From the NCBI RefSeq assembly GCF_004363655.1, contig NZ_SNZH01000008.1:210392-274391 (forward strand): a stretch of DNA of 64,000 bases, given 5' to 3'. Position 1 is the stretch's first letter, and each line of letters begins with the position of its first letter. Of the stretch, positions 1-9,046 are shown piece by piece. Source of the stretch: Tahibacter aquaticus (lineage in GTDB: Bacteria > Pseudomonadota > Gammaproteobacteria > Xanthomonadales > Rhodanobacteraceae). Under the pieces are notes generated by a model. The model saw only the letters and a list, made by a program, of their open reading frames with translations. It ran no database searches and was not told the DNA's origin. Made by a program: the position numbers and the translations under genes.

Positions 1-2
1 AG

Positions 3-2465
3 CTGGCCCAGTCCAAGAACGGCGTCAAGGTCAAGGGTGCCAATCTTTTCTTCCGTATTTCCAATGGCAACATTGTGCAATTCGGCAGCAACCTGGTCGC
101 GCCGGTGGAAATCGACACGGTTCCGGTGTCGCGTCCGGTCAAGGCCTTCGACCTGGCGTTCGCCGAGCTGGGCTTCCCGGCCGGTACCAAGGTCGTCGAA
201 TGGCTGGAACAGGGCGAGCTGCAGCTGCTGCCGTTCGCCGCCGATGGCAAACAGGCCGGCGAAGGCTTCTCCGGTGCCGACGGCAGCGGCTATTCGCACC
301 GCCTGGCCTGGCACTTCACCTTCCGCATCGACGGCGATGCGACCACCTACGACATCCGCGTCGACGCCAAGACCAACCGCGTCATCGACGTGGGCGCGCT
401 CGACCGGAACGTCAGCGCGGTCGTCGACGGCGGCATCTTCGAAACCTTGAACACGCTGCCGGAAGTGATCAAGCCGATGCCGTTCGCGGCGGTGACCAAC
501 GGCACGGCCAAGGTCACCGATGCGCTGGGCATCTATGACTACAGCGGCGGCGCGGCCTCGGTCACGTTCGACGGCAAGTTCTTCAAGATGACCGACACCT
601 GCGGTGCGCTCAGCCTGAGCAACTCCAGCGACGGCAACCTGCACCTGGGCACCGATACCGGTACCGATTGCGGCGCGGCCGGCGGCGTCGGCGGTGCGGG
701 CAATACGCGCGCCTCGCGCAACGGCTTCTACTATCTGACCAAGATCAACCGCAAGGCCGCTACCTTCCTGCCCGGCAACAGCTGGATCGCAGGCAAGGTC
801 ACCGCGAACATGAACGTCAACGACGTCTGTAACGCGAACTGGAACGGCTCGACGATGAATTTCTTCAAGTCCGGCAGCCTGCAGAACAACGTCTGCGCCA
901 ATACAGGCGAACTCCCCGGCGTGTTCCTGCACGAGTGGGGCCACGGCATGGACCAGAACAGCGGCGGCGCCGCCAACGAGAACGGCACTGGCGAGGCTGT
1001 CGGCGATACGTTCGCCTTCCTCGAAACCAAGCAGGCCTGCATCGGCAACGGCTTCTTCACCCCTGCGGGTGTCAACGGCTGTGTCAACTGCGCCAGCACC
1101 TGCTCCGGCGTGCGTGATCTGAACGCCTTCAGCACCCTGGGCAGCCGCACCGTGGCCAAACCGTCGACCATTACCGACGACAACGGAGCGAACTGCGACC
1201 GTCTGGCCTGTCCGTTCCTCGCCAGCGGCATTTTTGCGTACCAGGGGCCGATGGGTTACGAAGGCCATTGCGAGTCCTACATCGCCGGTTCGGCCAACTG
1301 GGATCTGGCCCAGGCGCTGGTATCGGCGCACGGTTCGACTGCAGGCTGGGCGCAGATGGACAAGATCTGGTACGCCAGTCTGACGCCGAGCAAGAGCGCC
1401 TACCAGGTCACTGCGGGCGGCAAGTGCAATACCGCAGCGACGGTGAACGGTTGCGGCGCGAACAACTGGTACACCGTCTACCTGGCTGCCGATGACAACG
1501 ACGGCAACCTGGCCAACGGCACGCCGAATGCCTGCCGCATCTGGGATGCGTTCAACGCCCACGGCATCGCCTGCGGCACGCGTCCGGCCTGTTCCGGCGG
1601 CGGCAGCAATGTGCCGCCGGTGGCAAACTTCGCCTCCAGCACCAGCGGCCTGACCGCCAGCTTCACCGACAGCTCCACCGACAGCGACGGCACGATTGCT
1701 TCGCGCGCCTGGAACTTCGGCGACGGCGGCTCTTCGACGGCGACCAATCCGACGCGCACCTATGCGGCGGCCGGCACCTATACCGTCACGCTGACGGTGA
1801 CCGACAACGGCGGTGCGACGAATACCAAGACCGCTTCGGTCACGGTATCGGGCGTCAGCAGCAATGTGCCGCCGGTGGCGAACTTCACGTCCAGCACCAG
1901 CGGCCTGGTCGCCAGCTTCACCGACAGCTCCACCGACAGCGACGGCACGATTGCCTCGCGTGCCTGGAACTTCGGCGACGGCGGCACCTCGACCGCGACC
2001 AACCCGAGCCGCACCTATGCGGCAGCCGGCACCTATACGGTCACATTGACGGTGACCGACAACAGCGGCGCGACCAACACCAAGAGCGGTTCGGTGACGG
2101 TTTCGGGCGGCGGCGGCAACAACCCGCAGACCTACAGCAACCCGGCCGACTTCAGCATCACCGACTTCGCCACGGTGGACAGCCCGATCACGGTGTCCGG
2201 CCGTAGCGGCAATGCACCGAGCAACGCCTCGGTCACGGTGGCGATCGTGCACACCTACCAGGGCGACCTGAAGGTCGACCTGGTCGCGCCGGACGGCACG
2301 CTCTACAACATTCACAACCGCACCGGCGCGGGCACCGACAACATCAACAAGACGGTGACCCTGAACCTGTCCAGCGAAACGCTGAACGGCACCTGGAAAC
2401 TGCGCGTGAACGACAACGGCCCGGGCGACACGGGCAAGATCGACAGCTGGAGCATCACGTTCTGA
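3..2465 (+). CDS. Secreted zinc metalloprotease with two PKD domains and a P domain (5' partial)
   Basis: The frame is already open at the first base, so the start codon and signal peptide lie upstream; about 820 residues are visible. The N-terminal part (to about residue 150) resembles the end of a PepSY/FTP-type propeptide, which suggests a zymogen of the M4/M36 type. The zinc site is HEWGH (about residues 310-314), followed 17 residues later by a Glu in GEAVGD (about 331), the likely third ligand. Two near-identical PKD domains follow (about 537-622 and 622-705), then a C-terminal proprotein-convertase P domain ending WSITF. The many Cys pairs fit an extracellular enzyme. Inferred role: degradation of external protein. 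The exact peptidase family is less certain than the protease call. Confidence 0.85.
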   Translation: MAQSKNGVKVKGANLFFRISNGNIVQFGSNLVAPVEIDTVPVSRPVKAFDLAFAELGFPAGTKVVEWLEQGELQLLPFAADGKQAGEGFSGADGSGYSHRLAWHFTFRIDGDATTYDIRVDAKTNRVIDVGALDRNVSAVVDGGIFETLNTLPEVIKPMPFAAVTNGTAKVTDALGIYDYSGGAASVTFDGKFFKMTDTCGALSLSNSSDGNLHLGTDTGTDCGAAGGVGGAGNTRASRNGFYYLTKINRKAATFLPGNSWIAGKVTANMNVNDVCNANWNGSTMNFFKSGSLQNNVCANTGELPGVFLHEWGHGMDQNSGGAANENGTGEAVGDTFAFLETKQACIGNGFFTPAGVNGCVNCASTCSGVRDLNAFSTLGSRTVAKPSTITDDNGANCDRLACPFLASGIFAYQGPMGYEGHCESYIAGSANWDLAQALVSAHGSTAGWAQMDKIWYASLTPSKSAYQVTAGGKCNTAATVNGCGANNWYTVYLAADDNDGNLANGTPNACRIWDAFNAHGIACGTRPACSGGGSNVPPVANFASSTSGLTASFTDSSTDSDGTIASRAWNFGDGGSSTATNPTRTYAAAGTYTVTLTVTDNGGATNTKTASVTVSGVSSNVPPVANFTSSTSGLVASFTDSSTDSDGTIASRAWNFGDGGTSTATNPSRTYAAAGTYTVTLTVTDNSGATNTKSGSVTVSGGGGNNPQTYSNPADFSITDFATVDSPITVSGRSGNAPSNASVTVAIVHTYQGDLKVDLVAPDGTLYNIHNRTGAGTDNINKTVTLNLSSETLNGTWKLRVNDNGPGDTGKIDSWSITF

Positions 2466-2497
2466 CGGCAGCCGCAAGGCCAAGCCAGCATTGAAGC

Positions 2498-2525
2498 AGC
2501 CCCGGCCTGGCCGGGGCTGTTCCTG
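2498..2525 (+). terminator. Rho-independent-type terminator after the metalloprotease
   Basis: A perfect inverted repeat with 10-bp arms (AGCCCCGGCC / GGCCGGGGCT) and a 1-base centre lies 33 bp after the stop codon and is followed by GTTCCTGCTT. The U-tract is poor, so termination strength is uncertain. Confidence 0.6.
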
Positions 2526-2657
2526 CTTGAATTCCCGCTTGAAGTCCCTGCTGCAGGCGGCGTAAGACGCCGCCTGCACATTGTCCACTTCCGGATAAAT
2601 CCCGTGCGCCGAACGCGCATCGGTGGATCCGATCCGGCTTACTCTCAGGACCACGTC

Positions 2658-4535
2658 ATGACTTTGCATCATCGTCTGCTGCTGTCGATCTCCGCTGCGC
2701 TGCTGGGCGCTGCGGTATGTCCGTCCACCCTGCTGGCCCAGGCAGACACGCCGCGCGCCGGCTACGACGCCGAACGCGATCCGTTTGCCGCCGTCTTCAT
2801 CGTCACCTCGCGCGATACCTACAAAGGCATCGCCGACCTCGCCCATAGCGCCGCCGAGATGCGTGACAGCAGCGGCACCGGCCTGGTCATCGCCCAGGCC
2901 GAAAACGGCCGCCTGTCCGAAATGACCGCACGCATCCACGAGAAGGAGCTGCGCTGCGGCGGCTATTTTGCTTTCCGCACGCGCGCCGAAGCCGAGGCGT
3001 TCGTACGCGCCGACCGTTCCGGCACGATCGCCAGGCAGCTGCTCGCCGCGGACTACTCCATCGACAACCAGACCACGGTCAATCCCTGGCTGGGCAGTGC
3101 GCGCGAGGCCGATATCCGCGCCACCATCACCCAGCTGTCGAGCTACAAGAACCGCTACTACTCCTCCAGCTACGGCCGCGCCGCAGCGGAAGGCATCCGC
3201 AACCAGTGGGCCGGCCTGATCGGCTCGCGCACCGATGCGACGGCGGACCTGTATACGGCCTGCACCAACTGCTCGACGCAGCCGTCAGTGATCCTGACCA
3301 TCCAGGGCAACGAGCTGGCGAGCGAAGTCGTCGTGCTGGGCGCGCATCTGGATTCCATCAACACGGCCGGCAACGGCAGCACGGAACAGACCGCGCCGGG
3401 TGCGGACGATGATGCGTCCGGTGTGGCCAGCCTGACCGAAGTCATCCGCGTGGCGCTGGCCAGCGGCTGGAAGCCCCGCCGTACGGTCAAGTTCATGGCC
3501 TACGCGGGCGAGGAAGTCGGTCTGCGCGGCTCCAACTCGATTGCACAATCGTTCAAGAATTCCAATGTGAACGTGGTCGGCGTAATGCAGCTGGACATGA
3601 CCAACTACAAGGCCGGCAGCGGTCCGGACATGCGCCTGATCACCGACTTCTCGAACGAGACGATCAAAGACTTCCTGGTGCGCCTGTTCGACGCCTACCT
3701 TGCGCCGCGGGGCTATACGCGCGGCACGTATACCTGCGGCTACGGCTGTTCCGACCACGCTTCCTGGAGCAGTGCCGGCTATCCTTCGGCGATGATGTTC
3801 GAGGCCGGCAACAGCAGCGGCGGCTACTTCGGCTCCATCCACTCCGCCAACGACACCCTGGCGAACATGGGCGCCACGGCGCAGAACAGCGTGAAATTCA
3901 CCCAGCTCGGCCTGGCCTTCCTCGGCGAACTGGGCAAGACCAGCGGCGGCGTGACGCCGCCGGTGAATGTGCCGCCGGTCGCCAGCTTCAGCTCCAGCTT
4001 CAACGGGCTTGCCGGCACCTTCACCGATACGTCCAGCGACAGCGACGGCAGCATCGCCGCACGCAGCTGGACCTTCGGCGACGGCAGCAGCTCGACCGCA
4101 ACCAACCCGGCCAAGACCTATGCGGCCGGCGGCACCTATACCGTTACCCTGACCGTCACCGACAACAAGGGAGCTACGAATGCCAAGTCCAGCCCGGTCA
4201 CGGTGGTTGCCGGCGCTGGCGGCAATGCCTTGAGCAACGGCGTGGCCAGGACCGGCATCGGCGGTGCGCGCAACAGCTCGCAGGTGTTCACCCTGGTGGT
4301 GCCGGCTGGCGCGCGCAACCTCAAGTTCGTTACCAGCGGCGGCAGCGGCGATGCGGACCTGTACGCGAAGCTGGGGTCGGCGCCGACCACGACCAGCTAT
4401 ACGTGCCGTTCCGAAGGTGGCACAAATAGCGAAACATGTACGATTACTAATGTTCAGGCGGGCACCTACCATGTGCTGGTCTACGGCTATGCGGCGTACT
4501 CCGGTCTCAGCCTGACCGGCAGCTACACGCCGTAA
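2658..4535 (+). CDS. Secreted M28 family aminopeptidase with PKD and PPC domains
   Basis: A 625-residue exported zinc peptidase related to bacterial leucyl aminopeptidases of family M28. The ATG at 2658 was chosen because a signal peptide (MTLHHRLLLSISAALLG) follows at once and AGGA lies upstream; the frame stays open 54 bp further 5'. Metal-site motifs are in family order: GAHLDS (His about 230, Asp 232), ADDDAS (Asp about 250), YAGEEVGL (catalytic Glu about 285), QLDMTN and SDHASW. A PKD domain (about 436-520) and a C-terminal bacterial pre-peptidase (PPC) domain (about 540-625) follow. It lies behind another secreted protease, with a terminator between them. Codons around 4417-4460 are noticeably AT-richer than the rest of the gene. 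Confidence 0.92.
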   Translation: MTLHHRLLLSISAALLGAAVCPSTLLAQADTPRAGYDAERDPFAAVFIVTSRDTYKGIADLAHSAAEMRDSSGTGLVIAQAENGRLSEMTARIHEKELRCGGYFAFRTRAEAEAFVRADRSGTIARQLLAADYSIDNQTTVNPWLGSAREADIRATITQLSSYKNRYYSSSYGRAAAEGIRNQWAGLIGSRTDATADLYTACTNCSTQPSVILTIQGNELASEVVVLGAHLDSINTAGNGSTEQTAPGADDDASGVASLTEVIRVALASGWKPRRTVKFMAYAGEEVGLRGSNSIAQSFKNSNVNVVGVMQLDMTNYKAGSGPDMRLITDFSNETIKDFLVRLFDAYLAPRGYTRGTYTCGYGCSDHASWSSAGYPSAMMFEAGNSSGGYFGSIHSANDTLANMGATAQNSVKFTQLGLAFLGELGKTSGGVTPPVNVPPVASFSSSFNGLAGTFTDTSSDSDGSIAARSWTFGDGSSSTATNPAKTYAAGGTYTVTLTVTDNKGATNAKSSPVTVVAGAGGNALSNGVARTGIGGARNSSQVFTLVVPAGARNLKFVTSGGSGDADLYAKLGSAPTTTSYTCRSEGGTNSETCTITNVQAGTYHVLVYGYAAYSGLSLTGSYTP

Positions 4536-4628
4536 TCGCCGCAATCGGGCGGGGCTACGGGCCAGGGACGGCCCGGCTTTGCCAGCAGAAAGGGGCCGGC
4601 CGGCCAGGCCGGCACCGCACTGCAGGCA

Positions 4629-4662
4629 AGAAAAAACCCCGGTTTCGGCCGGGGTCTTTTTG
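4629..4662. terminator. Strong bidirectional terminator
   Basis: AAAAAACCCCGG-TTTCGG-CCGGGGTCTTTTT forms a GC stem flanked by A-tract and T-tract, so it can end transcription from the M28 gene (+) and from the convergent VOC gene (-). Confidence 0.85.
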
Positions 4663-4689
4663 CCGCAACGGCAGGCGGCGTTGCCGCGG

Positions 4690-5076
4690 CTATTGCCCCG
4701 CAGGGGGCTGCCACAGCTCGATCTTGTTGCCTTCGGGATCGACCACCCAGCCGAACTTTCCGTATTCGGATTCATCCACCTTGTCCTCGACGGCACAGCC
4801 TTCGCTGCGCAGTGCCCCCAGCAGGGCATGCAGGTCGTCGACGCGGTAGTTGACCATGAACGGCGCAGTGCTCGGCGCGAAGTAAGTGGAGCTATCGGCA
4901 AACACGCTCCACACCGTGGTGCCGCTGCCGCCGGGATTGCCGGCGTCGTTCCAGCGGAACGCCACGCCGCCCCATTCGCCGATCTCCAGCCCGAGGTGAC
5001 GGCGATACCAGTCGCGCAGTGTGTCCGGGTCTTTTGCCTTGATGAAGATGCCGCCGATGCCGGTGACGCGTTTCAT
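4690..5076 (-). CDS. VOC superfamily (glyoxalase/bleomycin-resistance fold) protein
   Basis: A 128-residue single-domain VOC protein: starts ITGIGGIFIKAKD-like and ends with the typical WVVDPEGNKIELWQP, whose Glu is a usual metal-ligand position. Such proteins are often dioxygenases, isomerases or glyoxalase-like enzymes; the substrate cannot be read from sequence. GAGG sits about 9 bases before the ATG. Convergent with the M28 gene across the bidirectional terminator; probably monocistronic and cytosolic. Confidence 0.88.
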   Translation of the reverse strand: MKRVTGIGGIFIKAKDPDTLRDWYRRHLGLEIGEWGGVAFRWNDAGNPGGSGTTVWSVFADSSTYFAPSTAPFMVNYRVDDLHALLGALRSEGCAVEDKVDESEYGKFGWVVDPEGNKIELWQPPAGQ

Positions 5077-5291
5077 GCGCTTGCCTCAGGGGATGGGTGC
5101 GCATTTGTAGCGCCGCTGCCGGTGCTGCGTCTACCGGCTGGCGGCCGGCCCGCGGCGGCTGGGGTGCGAGCCCGAGGCGGACATGGCTGGTGCCACCGGC
5201 TCCGGCGCCGTTGCGCGCAAGGCCGGCCGTCCCGGGTGCGGACGCGGCGCCGAAAAGCCGGCAGCAACGGCCTTGTGCCCGGCCGGCTGCC

Positions 5292-5813
5292 TCAGTCCGG
5301 CGCGAAACCATCGCGGAAGATACCGACCGCAACGCTGCGGTTGATGCCGTTGTCGCCTCGTTCGTCCTCGATGGCTTCCGGCGCGGCAACGCTGGCTGCG
5401 ATGGCCAGCGGCAGTTCGGGAACGGCCGCGACCTGGCCGCTGACGACGAAGGCGACGCTGCCGAACGGCTGAATAGCGACGAGCTGGTCGATGTCGCCGA
5501 CGCCGCTGGCCGCGCAGTTGGCGGCGACGGCGCTGCAATGCCATTGCGCGCTGCTGACATTGGAGGGCAGGGCACTGCTCACGTGGCCGCCTGTGACGGG
5601 GTGTGGGCCTTGGTTGCGAAGTTTCAAAGTACACCGAAGCGGCTTGCCGCCCACCGCGAACGGGCCGATCCCGACCAGCGACATGACCAGCGCCACGCGT
5701 GGCAGGACGGTGACCGCGATGGCAGGCGATGTGCTGCCGGCGCAATTGGCATCGCCAGCGTAGCGCAGCGACAGGGCATGCGTACCCAGCCACAGCGCCC
5801 GCGATGCGAGCAC
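5292..5813 (-). pseudogene. 3' remnant of a secreted Ig-like/DUF11-type repeat protein with IFRDGF C-terminus
   Basis: About 173 codons read as the end of a larger surface or secreted protein. The beginning (LGTHALSLRYAGDANCAGS) matches the last strand region of a bacterial Ig-like (Big_3_5) domain. It is followed by a DUF11-like segment with paired Cys (HCSAVAANCAASG) and a C-terminal GIFRDGFAPD. There is no signal peptide, and the only early starts are a GTG at 5811-5813 without a ribosome-binding site or an ATG at 5684. The terminator of the upstream ArsR operon abuts its 5' end, so the front half is probably deleted. A short expressed protein cannot be excluded. Confidence 0.55.
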
Positions 5814-5825
5814 GATGAATACCGT

Positions 5826-5856
5826 AAAAAGCGCGGCCCGCGTGATCAGCGGGCCG
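5826..5856 (-). terminator. Terminator of the ArsR/SRPBCC operon
   Basis: Stem CGGCCCGC / GCGGGCCG with loop TGATCAC as read on the minus strand, followed on that strand by GCTTTTTAC. It lies about 90 bp after the SRPBCC stop codon. Confidence 0.7.
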
Positions 5857-5946
5857 GCGGGGCATTGCCGATGGCGTCCGGCTGCGCCGGGGTATGCGGC
5901 GCAGCGCGAAACCTGTTGCCGGCGCGGGCTGCTGCCCGCGGCGTGT

Positions 5947-6453
5947 TCAGCGTTTGGCTTCGGCGACCAGTTGGTCCAGCACCGTATTCCAGCCGTCGTG
6001 GAAACCCATTTCCACATGCCTGCGTGCGCTGGCCTCGTCGCCGTGCCTGACCACGACGCGATAGCGCGTGCCTTCGCCCTGCGGCTTCAAGCTAATGATG
6101 GCGGTGAATTCGATGGTGTGGCAGCCGTCGCTGCCGTCGGTCGCGGCAGCGACGGGGCGGAAACCCGGCAGCAGTGCGGTAGTCCAGACCAGCTTTTCGT
6201 TGGGCACGACTTCCAGGTAGCAGCCGACGCTGTGCGGCATGAGTTCGCCCTCGGGTGTGCGCATCACGGTGCGGAAAATACCGCCGGGACGCAGGTCGAT
6301 ATCGCATTCCACGGTTTGCCAGGGCTTGGGGCAGAACCATTTCATCAGGCGCTCGGGTTCGGTCCAGGAGGCCCAGACCAGTGCGGGCTTCACGTCGACG
6401 ACGCGTTCCAGTTCCAGGTCCAGGGCGGAGTCGAAAGGGTCTTCGCGGCTCAT
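5947..6453 (-). CDS. SRPBCC/AHSA1-like domain protein
   Basis: A 168-residue protein of the START/Bet v1-like SRPBCC fold (activator of Hsp90 homologue 1-like). Recognisable parts are the N-terminal VVDVKPALVWASWTEPERLMKWF segment, the RPGGIFRTVM core and the C-terminal amphipathic helix (GFHDGWNTVLDQLV). Such proteins bind small hydrophobic ligands, and many are co-transcribed with an ArsR repressor, as here: its ATG overlaps the ArsR stop by 4 bases. The physiological ligand is unknown. Confidence 0.88.
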   Translation of the reverse strand: MSREDPFDSALDLELERVVDVKPALVWASWTEPERLMKWFCPKPWQTVECDIDLRPGGIFRTVMRTPEGELMPHSVGCYLEVVPNEKLVWTTALLPGFRPVAAATDGSDGCHTIEFTAIISLKPQGEGTRYRVVVRHGDEASARRHVEMGFHDGWNTVLDQLVAEAKR

Positions 6454-6785
6454 GGGCTTTCCTTCAGTTCGTTGAGGTAGTTGTCGAGGCGGTCGAGGCG
6501 GCTTTCCCAGGTCTGGCGCTGGCGCGTCAGCCAGGTTTCCGCGGCTTTCAGCGGGCGTGTCGCCAGGCGGTAGACACGCGTGCGGCCGGTCTTGCGCGAA
6601 TGCACCAGGCCGCAGTTCTCCAGCATGGCGAGGTGTTGCGAGAACGAGGGCAGGGCCATGGCGAAGGGCTGCGCCAGCTCGCTGGTGCTGGCCGGGCCGC
6701 TGCTCAGGCGTTCCAGCACGGCACGCCGGGTGGGATCGGCAAGGGCCTGGAAGAGGGTGTTGAGCTGTAGCGATTGGTTAGGCAT
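6450..6785 (-). CDS. ArsR family transcriptional repressor
   Basis: A 111-residue winged-helix protein: LFQALADPTRRAVLERL, then the recognition region TSELAQPFAMALPSFSQHLAMLENCGLVHSR and wing GRTRVYRLATRPL. It has no metal-binding CxC, so it belongs to the ArsR branch that senses something other than metal. It is the first gene of a two-gene operon with the SRPBCC protein. The inverted repeat over its start codon suggests autorepression. Confidence 0.9.
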   Translation of the reverse strand: MPNQSLQLNTLFQALADPTRRAVLERLSSGPASTSELAQPFAMALPSFSQHLAMLENCGLVHSRKTGRTRVYRLATRPLKAAETWLTRQRQTWESRLDRLDNYLNELKESP

Positions 6786-6794
6786 GTGCCTAAC
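6777..6794. promoter_or_regulatory. Candidate ArsR operator overlapping the arsR-like start codon
   Basis: Perfect inverted repeat GTTAGGCA-TG-TGCCTAAC. The start codon of the ArsR gene (6783-6785) lies inside it, so a bound repressor would cover both transcription and translation start. Distance to the divergent benE gene is 183 bp. Confidence 0.65.
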
Positions 6795-6977
6795 TATCCA
6801 TGCGGGCTTTACTTAGGTCAATGCCTTTGTTTTGCCGGGCCTGCCAGATCGTGCCGACCGCTGCGCGCCCGACGCACCGCTCACTCTCGCGCGGGCCCGG
6901 CCTGGTCAGGCACGTTGCTGCTGGAGGCGCTGCGCAGCGCACGCTACGCTTGGCGACCCCGTCTTCGGTGCTGTGCC

Positions 6978-8171
6978 ATGTCCGATTCCACGCCGCCCAG
7001 CGTCGCTGCACCGTCGCTGAGCCGGGATATTTCGCTGTCGGCGGTGGTTGCCGGCTTCGTCACCGTGCTGGTCGGCTTTACCAGTTCCGCCGCGATTGTC
7101 TTCCAGGCGGCGCAGGCGGCCGGGGCGAATGCACAGCAGATCGGTTCCTGGATGTGGGCGCTGGGCCTGGGCATGGGGCTGACCTGCATCCTGCTGTCCT
7201 TGCGCTACCGCATTCCCGTGGTCACGGCCTGGTCTACGCCGGGTGCGGCCATGCTGACTGCCAGCGCTGCCGGCGTGCCGCTGGAGCAGGCCATAGGCGC
7301 GTTCGTGGTGTCTGCCCTGCTGATCGCTCTGGCAGGTTTCTCCGGCGTGTTCGAGCGCATGATCAGCCGCATCCCGGTATCGATTGCGTCGGGCATGCTG
7401 GCTGGCGTGCTGCTGCGCTTCGGCATGGATGCGTTCGTCGCGCTGCAGACGCAGCTGGCGCTGGCCCTGTGCATGATCGCCGCCTATCTGCTGTTGCGGC
7501 GCTGGCAGCCGCGCTACGCCGTCGTGGCGACACTGGCGGTGGGCATCGCCATCGCTGCATTTCGTGGACAATTGGATTTTGCCCATTTGCGTCTGGAGCT
7601 GGCGCAGCCGGTCTGGGTGACGCCGGTGTTGTCCTGGCATGCGCTGGTCAGCGTGGCGATTCCGCTGTTCATCGTGACCATGGCCTCGCAGAACGTGCCG
7701 GGCGTGGCTGTGGTGCGCGCCTCGGGATATAGCCTGCCTATATCGCCGGTGATCGGCTGGACCGGCCTGACCAACCTGCTGCTGGCGCCGTTCGGTGCCT
7801 TTGCGCTGAACCTGGCGGCGATCACTGCGGCCATCTGCATGGGACGCGAGGCGCACGAAGATCCGTCGCGGCGCTATGTGGCGGCGGTGGCCGCCGGCGT
7901 GTTCTATTGCATCGTCGGCATTTTCGGCGCCACGGTCGCGGCCGTGTTTGCCGCATTTCCGGCCGAGCTGGTCATGGTCATTGCCGGGCTGGCCCTGCTC
8001 GGCACCATTGGCAACGGCCTGGCGGCCGCGATGGGCGACGAAAAAGAGCGCGAGCCGGCCGTGCTGACGTTTCTGGTCACGGCCTCGGGCATCAGCCTGT
8101 TCGGCATCAAGTCGGCATTCTGGGGGCTGGTCGCGGGTGTGATTGCCCTGCTGCTGCGCAAGCGCAGCTGA
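6978..8171 (+). CDS. benE: BenE family benzoate/H+ symporter-like transporter
   Basis: A 397-residue polytopic inner-membrane protein with roughly 12 hydrophobic segments. It begins MSDSTPPSVAAPSLSRDISLSAVVAGFVTVLVGFTSS and contains the BenE-type GSWMWALGLGMG, TAWSTPGAAML and SQNVPGVAVVRASGY segments. Known members take up benzoate with protons; no aromatic-degradation genes flank it here, so the natural substrate is open. The ATG at 6978 was chosen over more upstream starts because family similarity begins there. Confidence 0.88.
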   Translation: MSDSTPPSVAAPSLSRDISLSAVVAGFVTVLVGFTSSAAIVFQAAQAAGANAQQIGSWMWALGLGMGLTCILLSLRYRIPVVTAWSTPGAAMLTASAAGVPLEQAIGAFVVSALLIALAGFSGVFERMISRIPVSIASGMLAGVLLRFGMDAFVALQTQLALALCMIAAYLLLRRWQPRYAVVATLAVGIAIAAFRGQLDFAHLRLELAQPVWVTPVLSWHALVSVAIPLFIVTMASQNVPGVAVVRASGYSLPISPVIGWTGLTNLLLAPFGAFALNLAAITAAICMGREAHEDPSRRYVAAVAAGVFYCIVGIFGATVAAVFAAFPAELVMVIAGLALLGTIGNGLAAAMGDEKEREPAVLTFLVTASGISLFGIKSAFWGLVAGVIALLLRKRS

Positions 8172-8512
8172 GACAGCAACGAAGAAGTACTGCGCGGCCA
8201 CGCCGGCAGCATGGCATTGCTGCCATGCAGGGCCCCGACTTGCGCTCGATGGACAGATCGGGACTTGCGACCTTGGCACGGATCGGCGGCCGATTTGGCA
8301 GCAGGGCCGGGCTGCTGTGGTCTTCACCCTTGCCAGGCTGTGGACTGCCGGCGGGCGAAACCATCGCAATACCGCCGTTGCCGCGCGCTGCCGTCGCTGC
8401 CAGCTTGGTCGTGTCAGCCAGGCAAGCGTCTGGCTTTCGCTACACCCTGGTCTGCAGCGGCGCGTACCTGCAGCGGCCTTTGCGCCAGGTAACCGGTGGC
8501 AATGCGCGGCGC
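8172..8512. other. Gene-free stretch between benE and the MoaD-like gene
   Basis: No open frame here has a ribosome-binding site, recognisable domain or family-like composition. No clear terminator or repeat was seen. It separates convergent genes. Confidence 0.5.
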
Positions 8513-8797
8513 TCAGCCCGCTGACGGCGACTGCCGCAGATACACCTCGCTGTCGTCGTCCAGCGGCGTATGCAGCCGGGTCTTGTCGTCGAGGTTTTGC
8601 CCATCGATCACGATGGCGACCTGAGCGCGCAGCCGGCCGTGTTCGTCCATCACGTAGCCGCGTAGCTGCGGATGCAGGCCGAACAGCTCGTCCAGGGCGG
8701 GTTTCAGCGAGGTGCCGGTGACGGCGAAGCGCGGCTCGCCCGAGGGCGGCGGCGACAACCAGCGGGCCAGCGCAGTGGCCAGGACTATGGTCGGCAT
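8513..8797 (-). CDS. MoaD/ThiS-like ubiquitin-fold protein without a di-glycine end
   Basis: A 94-residue protein beginning MPTIVLATALARWL, with GGAG 7 bases upstream. The beta-grasp pattern of sulfur-carrier proteins is visible: a hydrophobic first strand, FGLHPQLRGYVMDEHGRLRAQVAIVIDGQ, then LDDDSEVYLRQS. Canonical MoaD/ThiS end in Gly-Gly, which is adenylated; this one ends PSAG, so classical sulfur transfer is doubtful unless the tail is processed. No moa, thi or sialidase-like partner is adjacent. Confidence 0.75.
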   Translation of the reverse strand: MPTIVLATALARWLSPPPSGEPRFAVTGTSLKPALDELFGLHPQLRGYVMDEHGRLRAQVAIVIDGQNLDDKTRLHTPLDDDSEVYLRQSPSAG

Positions 8798-8831
8798 GCA
8801 GTACTCCGGCGGGCGCAATGCGGCTGCAAGC

Positions 8832-9026
<195 letters not shown>

Positions 9027-9046
9027 GTACGTGCTCCTGGTGCGGT

